Shown here: in pieces, positions 8,092-16,831 of the stretch
How the letters are laid out: every line of letters begins with the position of its first letter
How positions within the stretch are numbered: the first letter of the stretch is position 1
NCBI GenBank assembly: GCA_934552825.1
Contig: CAKTEQ010000005.1
Span: 62,001 to 126,000, forward strand
Length of the DNA stretch: 64,000 nt
Reading direction: 5' to 3'
Origin: an uncultured Oscillospiraceae bacterium
GTDB taxonomy: Bacteria; Bacillota; Clostridia; Oscillospirales; Oscillospiraceae
Translations under genes and position numbers: made by a program
The notes under the pieces: generated by a model
What the model saw: the letters and a program-made list of their open reading frames with translations, nothing else
Told to the model about the DNA's origin: nothing
The model's database searches: none

Positions 8092-9375
8092 ATGGAGAAA
8101 ACAACTTTTAGAGCACGGATCAGGCCGTGGATGAGCTTGATCGCGGCGTTTTTGATACTTGCCAGCAGTGTCGGGCTTGGGACGAACGGGTTGTCACTGT
8201 TTTATGTACCGGTCACGGAATCGTTGGGTTTCACTCAGACGGCGTTTTCCGTTTATTACGCGATAACTATGTATGTTACGGCTCTGCTCTGCCCGGTAGT
8301 TGGTAAGATATTCACGAAGAGGGAAAACCTGATGAAACCCATGATGGCGGGGGCGGCGGCGCTTACGGCGCTATGCTTTTTCCTCTATTCCCGTTGCTCC
8401 TCGCTGCCGGCATTCTATGCCGTGAGCACTGTGCGGGGCGTTTGCAACGCGGTACTCAGCAACGTTGCGGCGACGATGGTGGTGAACCATTGGTTTTTTG
8501 AGAAGCGGGGGCTTGCGGTATCCATCTGCCTCATGGGCACCAGCGCGGGCGGGCTGCTGTTCACTCAGCTCAGCCGTCTCTTTCTGGAGCATTTTACATG
8601 GCGCCAATCATACTGGATGCTGGGCCTTGTCGGTCTGGCACTCAACGTGATAATGCTGCTGCTCATAGAGCCCTCACCTGAGCGCATAGGGCTGCATCCA
8701 TACGGCTTCAAGCCGGAGAGCAAGGAGGATACCCTGGAGAGAGAAGGCGTGACCTTCGCGGAAGCTGTAAAGACTCCCTCCTTCTGGATGATACTTGTGA
8801 GCATTTTTATCGCCAGCATCACGGTGCAGGGGACGCAGCAGGCTGTTACAACGGCACTCCAGTATGACCACAGCCACAGCCAGGCTATCGCGACGACGGT
8901 GGTCAGCATATTCATGATACTCCTCTGTGTCGGAAAGATAATAATCGGCAGTATCTATGATAAGAAGGGGTTGCGATCCGGAATAATTTACAGCTGCACA
9001 CTCCTCGTGCTGTCCTATGCCTGCCTGCTGCTGGCGAAGGATGTTATGTTTGCCTATATTTTCGCCGTGATATTCGGCCTGGGCAACATGATGAGCTCTG
9101 TCACTGCTACAACTGCCACCACTGCTACTTTCGGCCTTAAGGAATACGGCGTGATATTCGGCTTTGTAAGCATGTGTTCCAGCTTCGGTAACGCGACGGG
9201 GCCGATGATATCCTCGAAGATATATGACATTACGGGTCAGTTTACTCTTGTCTGGGTGGTTTACGCGGGGTTCAATATCATCGCAACGACGCTTATCATC
9301 CTGGCAAATTACCTGATGATGAAGAAAGAAAAGAAGATATTATTTTGCCGGAAGGAAATGGTAAAGGCAGAATAA
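8092..9375 (+). CDS. MFS transporter, oxalate/formate antiporter-like
   Basis: A 427-residue, 12-helix Major Facilitator protein resembling the OFA (oxalate:formate antiporter / monocarboxylate) group. The start at 8092 (MEKTTFRARIRPW) is chosen over an upstream ATG at 8053 because GGGGGAAA lies just ahead and homologues begin with such a short arginine-rich tail. Features: VGLGTNGLSLFYVPVTESLGF in helix 1-2 and a central cytoplasmic loop near residues 195-235. Probably a carboxylate or small organic-acid carrier. Two related MFS genes lie at 23.3 and 56.3 kb. Confidence 0.85.
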   Translation: MEKTTFRARIRPWMSLIAAFLILASSVGLGTNGLSLFYVPVTESLGFTQTAFSVYYAITMYVTALLCPVVGKIFTKRENLMKPMMAGAAALTALCFFLYSRCSSLPAFYAVSTVRGVCNAVLSNVAATMVVNHWFFEKRGLAVSICLMGTSAGGLLFTQLSRLFLEHFTWRQSYWMLGLVGLALNVIMLLLIEPSPERIGLHPYGFKPESKEDTLEREGVTFAEAVKTPSFWMILVSIFIASITVQGTQQAVTTALQYDHSHSQAIATTVVSIFMILLCVGKIIIGSIYDKKGLRSGIIYSCTLLVLSYACLLLAKDVMFAYIFAVIFGLGNMMSSVTATTATTATFGLKEYGVIFGFVSMCSSFGNATGPMISSKIYDITGQFTLVWVVYAGFNIIATTLIILANYLMMKKEKKILFCRKEMVKAE

Positions 9376-9380
9376 ACAGA

Positions 9381-9415
9381 AGCCCCGGGCGCGATGTTCC
9401 GCGTCCGGGGCTTTT
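9381..9415 (+). terminator. Terminator after MFS gene
   Basis: Arms AGCCCCGGGCGCG and CGCGTCCGGGGCT around a short loop, then TTTT. Confidence 0.85.
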
Positions 9416-9424
9416 GCGCCGGCG

Positions 9425-9454
9425 TTGACATTCCGTCAGAGGGATAGGTATAAT
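9425..9454 (+). promoter_or_regulatory. recG promoter
   Basis: TTGACA at 9425-9430, an 18-base spacer, TATAAT at 9449-9454. Confidence 0.7.
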
Positions 9455-9482
9455 AATAAAAAACAGCGGGAGGTGCAGGAAA

Positions 9483-11516
9483 GTGGAGCTTGATACTGAT
9501 ATCAGATATCTGAAGGGTGTGGGCGAAAAACGCGCTGCGGCGTTCGGCAGGCTGGGGATAAATAAGCTCAGGGACCTGCTCACCTATTACCCACGGGATT
9601 ATCAGGACCGGAGCGTTGTCAAGGCTATCCGGGACACGGCGGACGGCGAGACTGTGAGCGTCGCCTGCGCGCCGGTCACGCCGGTGCGTACGACTCGCGT
9701 CAGAAAGGGAATGGATATATCCAAGTGCCGCGTTACGGACGGCAGGGATATGATGGATATCACATTTTTCAACCAGAAGTACAAGGCAGAGGCCATAAAG
9801 CTCGGTGAAGAATACCTTTTTTATGGAAGAATAGGGAAAAACCTGCTTAAAACGGAGATGACAAACCCGGATTTCTCGTCCAACGATGGTACCGGAGGCA
9901 GGATAGTGCCCCAGTATCATCTGACGGCGGGTATAACCGGGAAGATGATGACATCTGCCGTGCGCCAGGCGCTCATCGCGGCGGGAGAGGATCTGGAGGA
10001 TACGCTCCCGGAGGATATCCGGGAGCGCAACAAGCTGTGCCACCTGCGCTACGCTTATGATAATATCCATTTTCCGGAGTCTATGCAGGCGCTGGAGACG
10101 GCGAGAAAGCGTCTCGTTTTCGAGGAGCTGTTCATACTCTCCTGCGGGCTGGACCTGCTGAAGAACAGACGTCAGGGCAGGCTGGGGAAGAAGGTGAACT
10201 GCAGTGCCGTAAAGGAGTTTACAAGCGGACTGCCCTACGAGCTCACCAACGCTCAGAAGCGCGCCGTGACGGATATATGCCGGGATATGTCCTCGGGTGA
10301 GGTCATGAACCGGCTGGTGCAGGGTGACGTGGGCTCCGGTAAGACGGTAGTCGCGGGGGCTGCCGCGTTCTGCGTGGCGGTGGACGGCGGGCAGACAGCG
10401 ATGATGGCGCCCACTGAAATACTCGCCCGGCAGCATTATGAGTTTTTCAAGCCGCTGCTGGAGCCCTACGGTATAGAGACGGTGCTCCTGACTGGAGGCA
10501 TGCGCGCGGCCCGGCGCCGGGAGACACTTGAGAAAATAGGGTCGGGTGAGGCTAAGATGGTCGTGGGAACTCACGCACTTTTCAATGAGGACGTGAGCTA
10601 TAAGGACCTGGCCCTTGTCATAACAGACGAGCAGCACCGCTTCGGCGTCAATCAGCGGGCGAGTCTCGCAGGGAAAGGGCATGATGTACACCTGCTGGTC
10701 ATGTCGGCGACCCCAATACCCCGGACCATGGCGCTGATAATCTATGGAGATCTTGACATAACTGTCATTGACGAGCTGCCCCCAGGGCGGCAGAAGGTGG
10801 ATACCTTCGCTGTCAGGGAGGATAAACGGCAGCGGCTGAATGGCTTCATCCGCAGGCAGGCGGAGGCGGGGCACCAGGTGTTTGTGGTGTGTCCGGCTGT
10901 GGAAGAGCACGAGGGGAGTGACCTGAAAAGCGTGGAGCAGCATTACAGGGAACTCAGGCAGGCGCTGCCGGAACTGCGGATAAGCGTGCTTCACGGGCGC
11001 ATGAATAGCGCGGACAAGGAGCGCATAATGGGAGAGTTCTCCCGGGGCGAGGCGGACGTGCTTCTCTCCACGACCGTTGTGGAGGTGGGAGTTGACGTGC
11101 CGAACGCCACGCTGATGGTCGTGGAGGACGCGGACCGATTCGGACTAAGCCAGCTCCATCAGCTCCGTGGGCGAGTGGGCAGAGGCACCGCCAAGAGCTA
11201 CTGCGTGCTGGTGTCAGACGCCCGGGGTGAAAACGCCCGGGACAGGCTGCGGATCATGTGCAGGACGAACGACGGTTTCGTCATATCCGAGGAGGACCTG
11301 CGCCTGCGGGGACCCGGTGATTTTTTCGGCAGCCGTCAGCACGGACTGCCGGAGATGAAGATAGCCAGCCTTTCCGGGGATATGCGCGTGCTTACGGCGG
11401 CGCAGGAGGAAGCACGGCGATTCATGGCGAACAGCCGGGAGCTCTCCGGCAAGTATGCAGGGCTCATGGCGCGCATAAGGCTGCTCTTTGAGGCAAACCA
11501 GAATATTTTTAATTGA
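9483..11516 (+). CDS. recG: ATP-dependent DNA helicase RecG
   Basis: A 677-residue RecG, the branch-migrating helicase that remodels stalled forks and Holliday junctions. It has an N-terminal wedge OB-fold (LKGVGEKRAAAFGRLGI), Walker A GDVGSGKT near residue 281, the DEQHRFG box near 382, SATPIPRT (motif III) and the C-terminal helicase block QLRGRVGRG. The start is GTG at 9483 with a GGGAGG site upstream. Length matches the family. The terminal RIRLLFEANQN is complete. Confidence 0.97.
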   Translation: MELDTDIRYLKGVGEKRAAAFGRLGINKLRDLLTYYPRDYQDRSVVKAIRDTADGETVSVACAPVTPVRTTRVRKGMDISKCRVTDGRDMMDITFFNQKYKAEAIKLGEEYLFYGRIGKNLLKTEMTNPDFSSNDGTGGRIVPQYHLTAGITGKMMTSAVRQALIAAGEDLEDTLPEDIRERNKLCHLRYAYDNIHFPESMQALETARKRLVFEELFILSCGLDLLKNRRQGRLGKKVNCSAVKEFTSGLPYELTNAQKRAVTDICRDMSSGEVMNRLVQGDVGSGKTVVAGAAAFCVAVDGGQTAMMAPTEILARQHYEFFKPLLEPYGIETVLLTGGMRAARRRETLEKIGSGEAKMVVGTHALFNEDVSYKDLALVITDEQHRFGVNQRASLAGKGHDVHLLVMSATPIPRTMALIIYGDLDITVIDELPPGRQKVDTFAVREDKRQRLNGFIRRQAEAGHQVFVVCPAVEEHEGSDLKSVEQHYRELRQALPELRISVLHGRMNSADKERIMGEFSRGEADVLLSTTVVEVGVDVPNATLMVVEDADRFGLSQLHQLRGRVGRGTAKSYCVLVSDARGENARDRLRIMCRTNDGFVISEEDLRLRGPGDFFGSRQHGLPEMKIASLSGDMRVLTAAQEEARRFMANSRELSGKYAGLMARIRLLFEANQNIFN

Positions 11517-11550
11517 CGCAAAAAACCGGCGGATGGGGAAAAGCTCCATC

Positions 11551-11759
11551 AATCAGCTGAAATGCTGGATAAGGCGTCGAGGAACGAATCCGCGTTCCGC
11601 GGGACCATTTCTGCGGGCGGCGGTGTGCCTGATACCGCTGTGGGCATAATGGTTGAGACCCTGACCGAGGGCACAGCCCCCCTGGGCACGCTTAGAGTTG
11701 ACACCATGAAGGCATGGACATCCTCTGACTATACTTGTGATTTCTCCGTCGGGTATTAA
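11551..11759 (+). pseudogene. C-terminal remnant of a substrate-binding lipoprotein gene
   Basis: About 69 codons ending KAWTSSDYTCDFSVGY and the internal block SAFRGTISAGGGVPDTAV match the last ~65 residues of the binding protein at 18396-19490, the closest of the four paralogues. The match begins at about 11551 (cagctgaaatgct). Nothing of the N-terminal ~300 residues is left between it and recG. It has no start signal of its own. This shows the binding-protein array once extended to the left of the butyrate kinases. Confidence 0.88.
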
Positions 11760-11890
11760 CAGACGCTTATAATACTGAGAAGGTATTGCCAGTACCTTTC
11801 CATAAATCCTAAAATACAGGAATGGCTTCCGGAAGCGGGTGCCCTTCCTGCGTTGAGAATAAGAAAAATGTAAAACTATTTACAAAAACA

Positions 11891-11919
11891 TTGCTATCCT
11901 GGCAGAATGGTGCTAAAAT
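11891..11919 (+). promoter_or_regulatory. Promoter of first butyrate kinase gene
   Basis: TTGCTA at 11891-11896, a 17-base spacer, TAAAAT at 11914-11919. The 130 bases before it, back to the remnant, hold nothing recognisable. Confidence 0.65.
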
Positions 11920-11965
11920 ATGTAGCTGATTTAAAATGCAATATTACAGAGGAGAGTTCGTGCAT

Positions 11966-13090
11966 ATGAAAAAAATCTTGGTCATCAATCCCGGTTCAAC
12001 ATCCACAAAGCTGGCTATCTATGAGAATATGAAGCTGGTAAACGAGGTCAACCTCAAGCTGGATGAGGAGTTCGCGAGAGCGCACTACATGGTCATGGAG
12101 CAGGCTGAGCACCGCACAGAGCTTATTCTGAACTTCATGAAGGATAACGGCTATAAGGTCGAAGACTTTGATATCATTGCAGCACGCGGCGGATGGCTGC
12201 CCCCCTGCGGCGGCGGCGTTTATGCCGTGAACCAGCTTATGCTGGACGTGCTCACTTACGCACCTCTCGGTCAGCACGCGTCCTCCCTTGGTGCGGTCAT
12301 CGGTACAAACCTGGCGCAGGGCAGGATACCCGTGATAATCTGCGACTCTGTTTCCACGGATGAGCTCAGGCCCATGGCTAAGATGACCGGTATGCCAGGC
12401 GTGACCCGCGAGCCTGCGTATCATGTGCTCAATACACGCTACGCGGCGAAGGAAGTCGCTGAAAAGAGAGGTATTCCCTTTGAGAAGGGGCGCTTCATCG
12501 TGGTACACATGGGCGGAGGCAGCAGCATCCTTGCCTACGAAGACGGCAAGCTCGTTGATTTTGATAACGATGTTGTGACGCCTCAGCGCTCCGGAAGAAT
12601 GCCCTTCCCCTACAAGGATCTTGTGGCGAAGTGCTTCAGCGGCGAATATACCCAGCAGCAGATAACAAAGATGCTTATGGGTGAAGGCGGCTTCTATCTC
12701 TACACAGGCACGCAGGACGCTCTCTCCGTGGAGAAAAAGGCCCTCGCCGGAGACGAGACCTGCCAGAAGCTATATGAGCTTATGGCATACCAGCTCAACA
12801 AGTGCATCGGCGAGATGTACGCGGCCCTTGATTACAAGGTAGATGCCCTCATAATCACGGGCGCCCTTGCGAAGAGCCCTCTGCTTATCGAGCCTTTGAA
12901 GAAAACATATGAAGGCGTCCTGTCCATGGAGATAATTCCCGGCGAGCGCGAGCTGGAGGCTCTTGCTAAGGCTGCGTGCGACGTGCTCAGCGGCAAGGAG
13001 ATTGCGAAGGAGTATGACGTTCTCCCGAAAGGCATGAAAACTGTTGAGGAATTTTACGATTTCGTGGCGGCAGAAAAGGCAAAAAAGTAA
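11966..13090 (+). CDS. buk: Butyrate kinase (copy 1)
   Basis: A 374-residue acetate/butyrate kinase-family enzyme of the ASKHA fold that makes ATP and butyrate from butyryl phosphate. The phosphate-1 motif VINPGSTSTKLAI (6-18) and the HMGGGSSI phosphate-2 loop are clear, as is AARGG. The start is ATG at 11966, behind GAGGAG. An upstream in-frame ATG at 11936 lacks a ribosome site. It has its own promoter and terminator. A second copy follows at once; they share most of their sequence by eye. No phosphate butyryltransferase gene is in the window, so the partner is elsewhere. It could act on isobutyrate or other short acids. Confidence 0.94.
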   Translation: MKKILVINPGSTSTKLAIYENMKLVNEVNLKLDEEFARAHYMVMEQAEHRTELILNFMKDNGYKVEDFDIIAARGGWLPPCGGGVYAVNQLMLDVLTYAPLGQHASSLGAVIGTNLAQGRIPVIICDSVSTDELRPMAKMTGMPGVTREPAYHVLNTRYAAKEVAEKRGIPFEKGRFIVVHMGGGSSILAYEDGKLVDFDNDVVTPQRSGRMPFPYKDLVAKCFSGEYTQQQITKMLMGEGGFYLYTGTQDALSVEKKALAGDETCQKLYELMAYQLNKCIGEMYAALDYKVDALIITGALAKSPLLIEPLKKTYEGVLSMEIIPGERELEALAKAACDVLSGKEIAKEYDVLPKGMKTVEEFYDFVAAEKAKK

Positions 13091-13110
13091 AATTAGTTGA
13101 GTAAATACTG

Positions 13111-13143
13111 AAGTCCCCCATGCTAAAGCATGGGGGACTTTTC
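13111..13143 (+). terminator. Terminator after first butyrate kinase
   Basis: AAGTCCCCCATGC and GCATGGGGGACTT around TAAA, followed by TTC. Confidence 0.85.
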
Positions 13144-13184
13144 ATAATAGTAAACCGAATTGTCAATAATTTAACAAAAAGTTC

Positions 13185-13213
13185 TTGAAATGATGAAAAG
13201 AAGGTGGTATTCT
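13185..13213 (+). promoter_or_regulatory. Promoter of second butyrate kinase gene
   Basis: TTGAAA at 13185-13190, a 17-base spacer, TATTCT at 13208-13213, leaving a leader of about 63 bases. Confidence 0.65.
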
Positions 13214-13282
13214 ATCAGAAAAGGTGTCTTATAAAGGGCGGCAGGAGTCCGCTCGGCCCCTGACGAGAGGAGAAAAGTAAAT

Positions 13283-14392
13283 ATGAGAAAGATTTTAGTC
13301 ATCAACCCCGGTTCCACTTCCACAAAGATCGCTATTTTTGAGGACATGAACAAGGTGGGGGAAGTCAACCTCAAGATGGATGAGAACTTTGTGAGGACCC
13401 ACTCCACTGTCATGGAACAGGCGGAGTACCGGACGGAGCTCGTGCGAGATTTTCTTAAGGAGCACGGCTACGCCGTTGAGGATTTTGATATTATCGCTGC
13501 CCGCGGCGGGTATCTGCCATCCTGCAAGGGCGGTATCTACGCTGTAAACCAGCTGATGCTGGATGTTTTGAAGTACGCACCCCAGGGACAGCACGCGTCG
13601 TCCCTCGCTGCAGTGATAGGCTATCGCCTGTGCGGTGGCAAGAAGCCGGTCATAATTTGCGACTCCATATCTGTTGACGAGATGCTCCCCGTTGCTAAGG
13701 TCACGGGTCTGCCTATGATAAAGCGCAAGCCTGTTGCGCACGTGCTCAATTCGAGATACGCGGCACGTGAGGTAGCCGGCAAACTGGGCAAGGATTTTGA
13801 AAACAGTAAGTATATAGTCTGCCATATGGGCGGCGGCTGCTCCGTCAACGCCTATGATAACGGCAAGCTGGTGGATACAACAGCGGATATGATGACTCCT
13901 CAGCGTGCGGGCAATCTTCCCAACGGAGATCTTGTGGATCTGTGCTTCAGTGGGGAGTACACCCAGGCGAAGCTCCACGCAATGCTTATACCTGAGGGCG
14001 GCTTTTACGCATACCTCGGGACACAGGACGCTATGGAAGTGGAGAACAGGGCAAAGACCGGGGACAAGCTGTGCCGGCAGCTATATGAAGCGATGGCTTA
14101 TCAGATAAATAAGTGCATCGGTTCCATGGTGATGGCGCTAGGCGGAGATGTTGACGCGCTGGTGCTCACAGGCGCTCTCGCACGCAGCGAGCTGCTTGTG
14201 GAGCCCATCAAGGCGGCTTGCGGTAAGGTGCTGCATATTGAGATCATACCCGGTGAGCGTGAGCTTGAAGCTCTGGCTGACGGGGCTATTGCCGCTCTCG
14301 ACGGGACACGTGAAGTGATGGAATACGACGTTATCCCGGAGCGTTTCAGCAATGCGGATGAATTCTATAAGTTCGTGGAGAGCCAGAAGTAA
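13283..14392 (+). CDS. buk: Butyrate kinase (copy 2)
   Basis: A 369-residue paralogue of the preceding kinase with the same motifs: VINPGSTSTKIAI, AARGGYLPSC, HMGGGCSVNAY and PGERELEALADGA. RBS GAGAGGAGAAAAG is upstream. The two genes are in tandem but transcribed separately, judging by the terminator and promoter between them. Their divergence, for instance GGGSSIL against GGGCSVN in the phosphate loop, suggests an old duplication, possibly with different acyl-phosphate preference or different conditions of expression. Confidence 0.94.
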   Translation: MRKILVINPGSTSTKIAIFEDMNKVGEVNLKMDENFVRTHSTVMEQAEYRTELVRDFLKEHGYAVEDFDIIAARGGYLPSCKGGIYAVNQLMLDVLKYAPQGQHASSLAAVIGYRLCGGKKPVIICDSISVDEMLPVAKVTGLPMIKRKPVAHVLNSRYAAREVAGKLGKDFENSKYIVCHMGGGCSVNAYDNGKLVDTTADMMTPQRAGNLPNGDLVDLCFSGEYTQAKLHAMLIPEGGFYAYLGTQDAMEVENRAKTGDKLCRQLYEAMAYQINKCIGSMVMALGGDVDALVLTGALARSELLVEPIKAACGKVLHIEIIPGERELEALADGAIAALDGTREVMEYDVIPERFSNADEFYKFVESQK

Positions 14393-14415
14393 GAGTATAG
14401 TGTGTATAGTGTATA

Positions 14416-14455
14416 TGAGTGCCCCGGCGCAGCGCAGCGCCGGGGCACTCATATT
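14416..14455 (+). terminator. Terminator after second butyrate kinase
   Basis: 15-base perfect arms TGAGTGCCCCGGCGC / GCGCCGGGGCACTCA (14416-14451) followed by TATTT. Confidence 0.85.
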
Positions 14456-14563
14456 TAAAAATACAAACCGTATAATATCGGAAACGCCTTCGGCGGAGAA
14501 TAAACAGATAGTGATAGCATAATGCACAAAAATATAAAAATTATTTAATATAAATATAATATA

Positions 14564-14591
14564 TTTACAAAAATTGAAGGAGTGGTATAAT
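14564..14591 (+). promoter_or_regulatory. Promoter of binding-protein gene 1
   Basis: TTTACA at 14564-14569, a 16-base spacer, TATAAT at 14586-14591, in AT-rich sequence. Confidence 0.7.
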
Positions 14592-14596
14592 TCGAA

Positions 14597-14617
14597 TTGA
14601 GAAAACGCTTTTCACAA
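14597..14617 (+). other. Predicted 5'-terminal mRNA hairpin, binding-protein gene 1
   Basis: TTG-A-GAAAA / TTTTC-A-CAA around CGC: 8 base pairs with one mismatch, starting at the expected transcription start (about 6 bases after the -10 box). Confidence 0.45.
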
Positions 14618-14638
14618 TAATACAAAAAGGAGAAAAGC

Positions 14639-15742
14639 ATGAAAAAGCTTATCGCAATACTTCTGGCCTTGGCCGTGATCATGTCTTTTTGTTTGCTTGC
14701 CTCCTGCGGCAAGACAGAAGAGAAAAAGACACCGGAGAACAAAAACAATGAGACGACAACTCCTGGCGGAGAAGAGACGGAAATAACAGAAGAAGTTCTT
14801 AAGAACTCTAAGAACAATGAGTATGTTAAAGAGAAGCTCACAGCGGGCTGGGACATGAAGATCGCCTGCTCGGCTCAGAACGACGTGTATTTCGTATCCA
14901 CTCAGCTTATGGGCACAGCAATGGAGGCCTTTGAAAAAAAGGGCTTCAGCTGTAAGTATTATGTGGGCGCAGACCAGAATGTTGCCGATCAGATAAACTC
15001 TCTCGAGACGCTTGTCATGGAGAACGCGGTCTGTGGCATCTGTATTCAGACAGGTGATCCGGCGGCACTTCAGGACAGCGTTGAGGCTGCTCAAGAAGCC
15101 GGTATAAGTGTCGTTGTGTACGGTATCGAGGTAGAGTATCCTACAATAGTTGCTATGACGGATACATATAGTACCGGCATAGGCGCTGGCGCAATGGCAA
15201 GCGCGTGGATCGACGCCAGATATCCGGACGCCGGCGAAGGGGATGTCCATGTTGCCATCCTTGGCGCAATGAATATGCCTCCAGTTATTGCCCTGTTCCA
15301 GGGGCTTAAGGATGGCGCGGCTGCCGACCCGAGAATGCATGTTTCCTACGTGGGAGATAATGATGGTGATAAGCTCGAAAATGGTTACACCGGTGCGGAG
15401 AATGCTATGATGCTGGATCCTGACGTGCGCGTATTTCTGGTATACCAGATGAGCGCGGGCTTGGGAGTGAATAACTACCTTGAAGCGCAGGGCTATGACC
15501 TTGGGGAATTTGGTATTTTCGGTACGTCTGAAGATGATACTACAAAGGAAATACTTGAGAAGGCGGCTAATAATCAGTCTGCTTTCAGAGGCACAATAGT
15601 TGCTGGTTCCGGTGTGTCTGACACGATGGTAGCGGCAATGCTGGGTGCGCTTTACGGAGAAGTGGAGATCGGAACGACAATGATAGATCCTATGAAGGCG
15701 TGGACGTCCTCTGACTACACTTGCGATTGGTCTCTTGGATAA
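14639..15742 (+). CDS. Substrate-binding lipoprotein 1 (type I periplasmic-binding-protein fold)
   Basis: A 367-residue lipoprotein. The signal peptide ends in lipobox LASC (Cys23), then a Thr/Glu/Lys-rich linker, then a ribose/galactose-binding-type Peripla_BP_4 domain from about residue 60. Shared with its paralogues: NEYV/IKEKL, QTGDP, VVYGIE, the hinge block SAGLGVNNYLEAQG, FGTSEDD and the C-terminal KAWTSSDYTCDW. RBS AAAAGGAG is upstream. It would be anchored outside the membrane and bind a small ligand, probably a sugar-like molecule, but no ABC ATPase or permease is in the window. Codon choice is less biased than in copies 2-4 and it is the most divergent of the four. Confidence 0.9.
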   Translation: MKKLIAILLALAVIMSFCLLASCGKTEEKKTPENKNNETTTPGGEETEITEEVLKNSKNNEYVKEKLTAGWDMKIACSAQNDVYFVSTQLMGTAMEAFEKKGFSCKYYVGADQNVADQINSLETLVMENAVCGICIQTGDPAALQDSVEAAQEAGISVVVYGIEVEYPTIVAMTDTYSTGIGAGAMASAWIDARYPDAGEGDVHVAILGAMNMPPVIALFQGLKDGAAADPRMHVSYVGDNDGDKLENGYTGAENAMMLDPDVRVFLVYQMSAGLGVNNYLEAQGYDLGEFGIFGTSEDDTTKEILEKAANNQSAFRGTIVAGSGVSDTMVAAMLGALYGEVEIGTTMIDPMKAWTSSDYTCDWSLG

Positions 15743-15891
15743 TGCCGTGGCAAATAAAAAGCACTTTTATCATAATCTCTATATTCCTCCATAAGCCTCG
15801 AAAACGTTGGGCTTAACAGTGATAAGGAAGTAATTCTAATTTTTAACTGTTGGCTGACAGATTCGGGTGTGCAGGGCAACCGTAAGGCTGC

Positions 15892-15928
15892 AAAAGCTGT
15901 CTGTTTCCGACAGAAACAGACAGCTTTT
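15892..15928 (+). terminator. Hairpin with T-run downstream of binding-protein gene 1
   Basis: AAAAGCTGTCTGTTT / AAACAGACAGCTTTT, 15 base pairs with a 7-base loop, 150 bases past the stop codon. It may also end transcription of a lost gene. Confidence 0.6.
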
Positions 15929-15964
15929 GATTTGCGTTGAAAGCATCTTGCTGTTTTCTCTCGA

Positions 15965-15994
15965 GCGGGGCGGTCTTCCCACGGACCGCCCCGC
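15965..15994 (-). terminator. Hairpin downstream of sulfatase remnant
   Basis: GCGGGGCGGTC / GACCGCCCCGC, 11 perfect base pairs, 8 bases beyond the stop codon of the minus-strand remnant. There is no strong T-run. Confidence 0.5.
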
Positions 15995-16001
15995 GAAGCC
16001 G

Positions 16002-16216
16002 TTACGGCTCGATGATGTTGAAGGGGTTGGTCCCGGTGATCGGGAACTGGTTCATATTCTCCATCATCAGCGTCAGCAGCTCTGCGCTGCCCTCGACCTT
16101 GACGGCCTTTGCAACCGTTTCCTGATTGTTGGTCAGGATCGCAAACAGCGCATTTTTCGGGCAGGTAATAGACACGTCCGCATCATCAGACAATGTATCC
16201 GCATAAGCTTGACCTC
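16002..16216 (-). pseudogene. C-terminal remnant of an MBL-fold alkyl sulfatase (SCP2-like domain)
   Basis: About 70 codons read, on the minus strand, RGQAYADTLSDDADVSITCP, then NALFAIL, KVEGSAELLTLMM and end FNIIEP. This is the pattern of the C-terminal SCP2-like domain of BDS1/SdsA alkyl sulfatases, where a Gly-Asp-Ala turn and a closing FNI-V/I-EP are usual. A stop lies directly upstream in frame and no catalytic metallo-beta-lactamase domain is present, so only the last ~70 of ~650 residues survive. The assignment is from motif memory and could be another SCP2-type protein. Confidence 0.6.
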
Positions 16217-16743
16217 GATTTCAAAATTTTTGTCACATCGAGACTCACTGGTATAGTAGTGGTGTAGCAGCACTACCTTCAAACCTGAAAAACCTTGATA
16301 TTACAGGGGATTTTAGAGATTTCTGCAAATAATGCCGTGATATACAGAGCTAAATAGAACATTTCTGAACCGTCTCGGTGAGAACGGACGGTAGAGAAAA
16401 GCCACCCTCTATGCAGAAAAAGCGTAAGTAACTGCATAGGGGGCTTTTTATGGGGAAAAAGATAGAGACAAAGAAAGCGGGAGATAATTTGCTGCTGAAA
16501 CATCCGGCAAAATTCACAAACGGCGGTTTTGATAAAAAATTCACGAACAAAGAATAAGCTCGGTTTTAGCCGTTATTTATGCAAAAAAGTAAAGTGGTTG
16601 TACGATGTCAATGGTTGATAGAGAAAAATTAGGCGGATTTAAGAAGAAATTAATATGAAAATAGCTCAATTTTAACGGGAGAGAGGATGAGTAAAAAAAT
16701 TGACGAAAAAATGGTAAGGATATTTTATTATTTCCATTGATGA
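16217..16743. other. Gene-free stretch between sulfatase remnant and binding-protein gene 2
   Basis: No convincing gene. The right half is AT-rich, unlike the flanks. It holds an imperfect hairpin with 8 perfect base pairs CTATGCAG/CTGCATAG (16409-16439) followed by CTTTTTA, which looks like a terminator of a lost plus-strand gene, and a 36-codon tail starting ATGGGGAAAAAG at 16450. Probably the scar of an insertion or deletion. Confidence 0.4.
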
Positions 16744-16772
16744 TTGAAAGGATGGCTATTTGCACCTAAAAT
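16744..16772 (+). promoter_or_regulatory. Promoter of binding-protein gene 2
   Basis: TTGAAA at 16744-16749, a 17-base spacer, TAAAAT at 16767-16772. A weaker TTGACG at 16700 with an AT-rich -10 region lies upstream. Confidence 0.6.
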
Positions 16773-16781
16773 ACACAAGTA

Positions 16782-16807
16782 TGCGCGGGACACAAACGCC
16801 CCGTGCG
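16782..16807 (+). other. Predicted 5'-terminal mRNA hairpin, binding-protein gene 2
   Basis: TGCGCGGG / CCCGTGCG, 8 base pairs including two G-U pairs, 10-base loop, beginning about 9 bases after the -10 box and ending 9 bases before AAGGAGG. Confidence 0.5.
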
Positions 16808-16831
16808 AGAATTCTAAGGAGGAAATTACAG

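Noticed and set aside
9309..10994. 561-codon minus-strand frame opposite recG
   Set aside because: Shadow of recG; it would also cross a terminator and the recG promoter.
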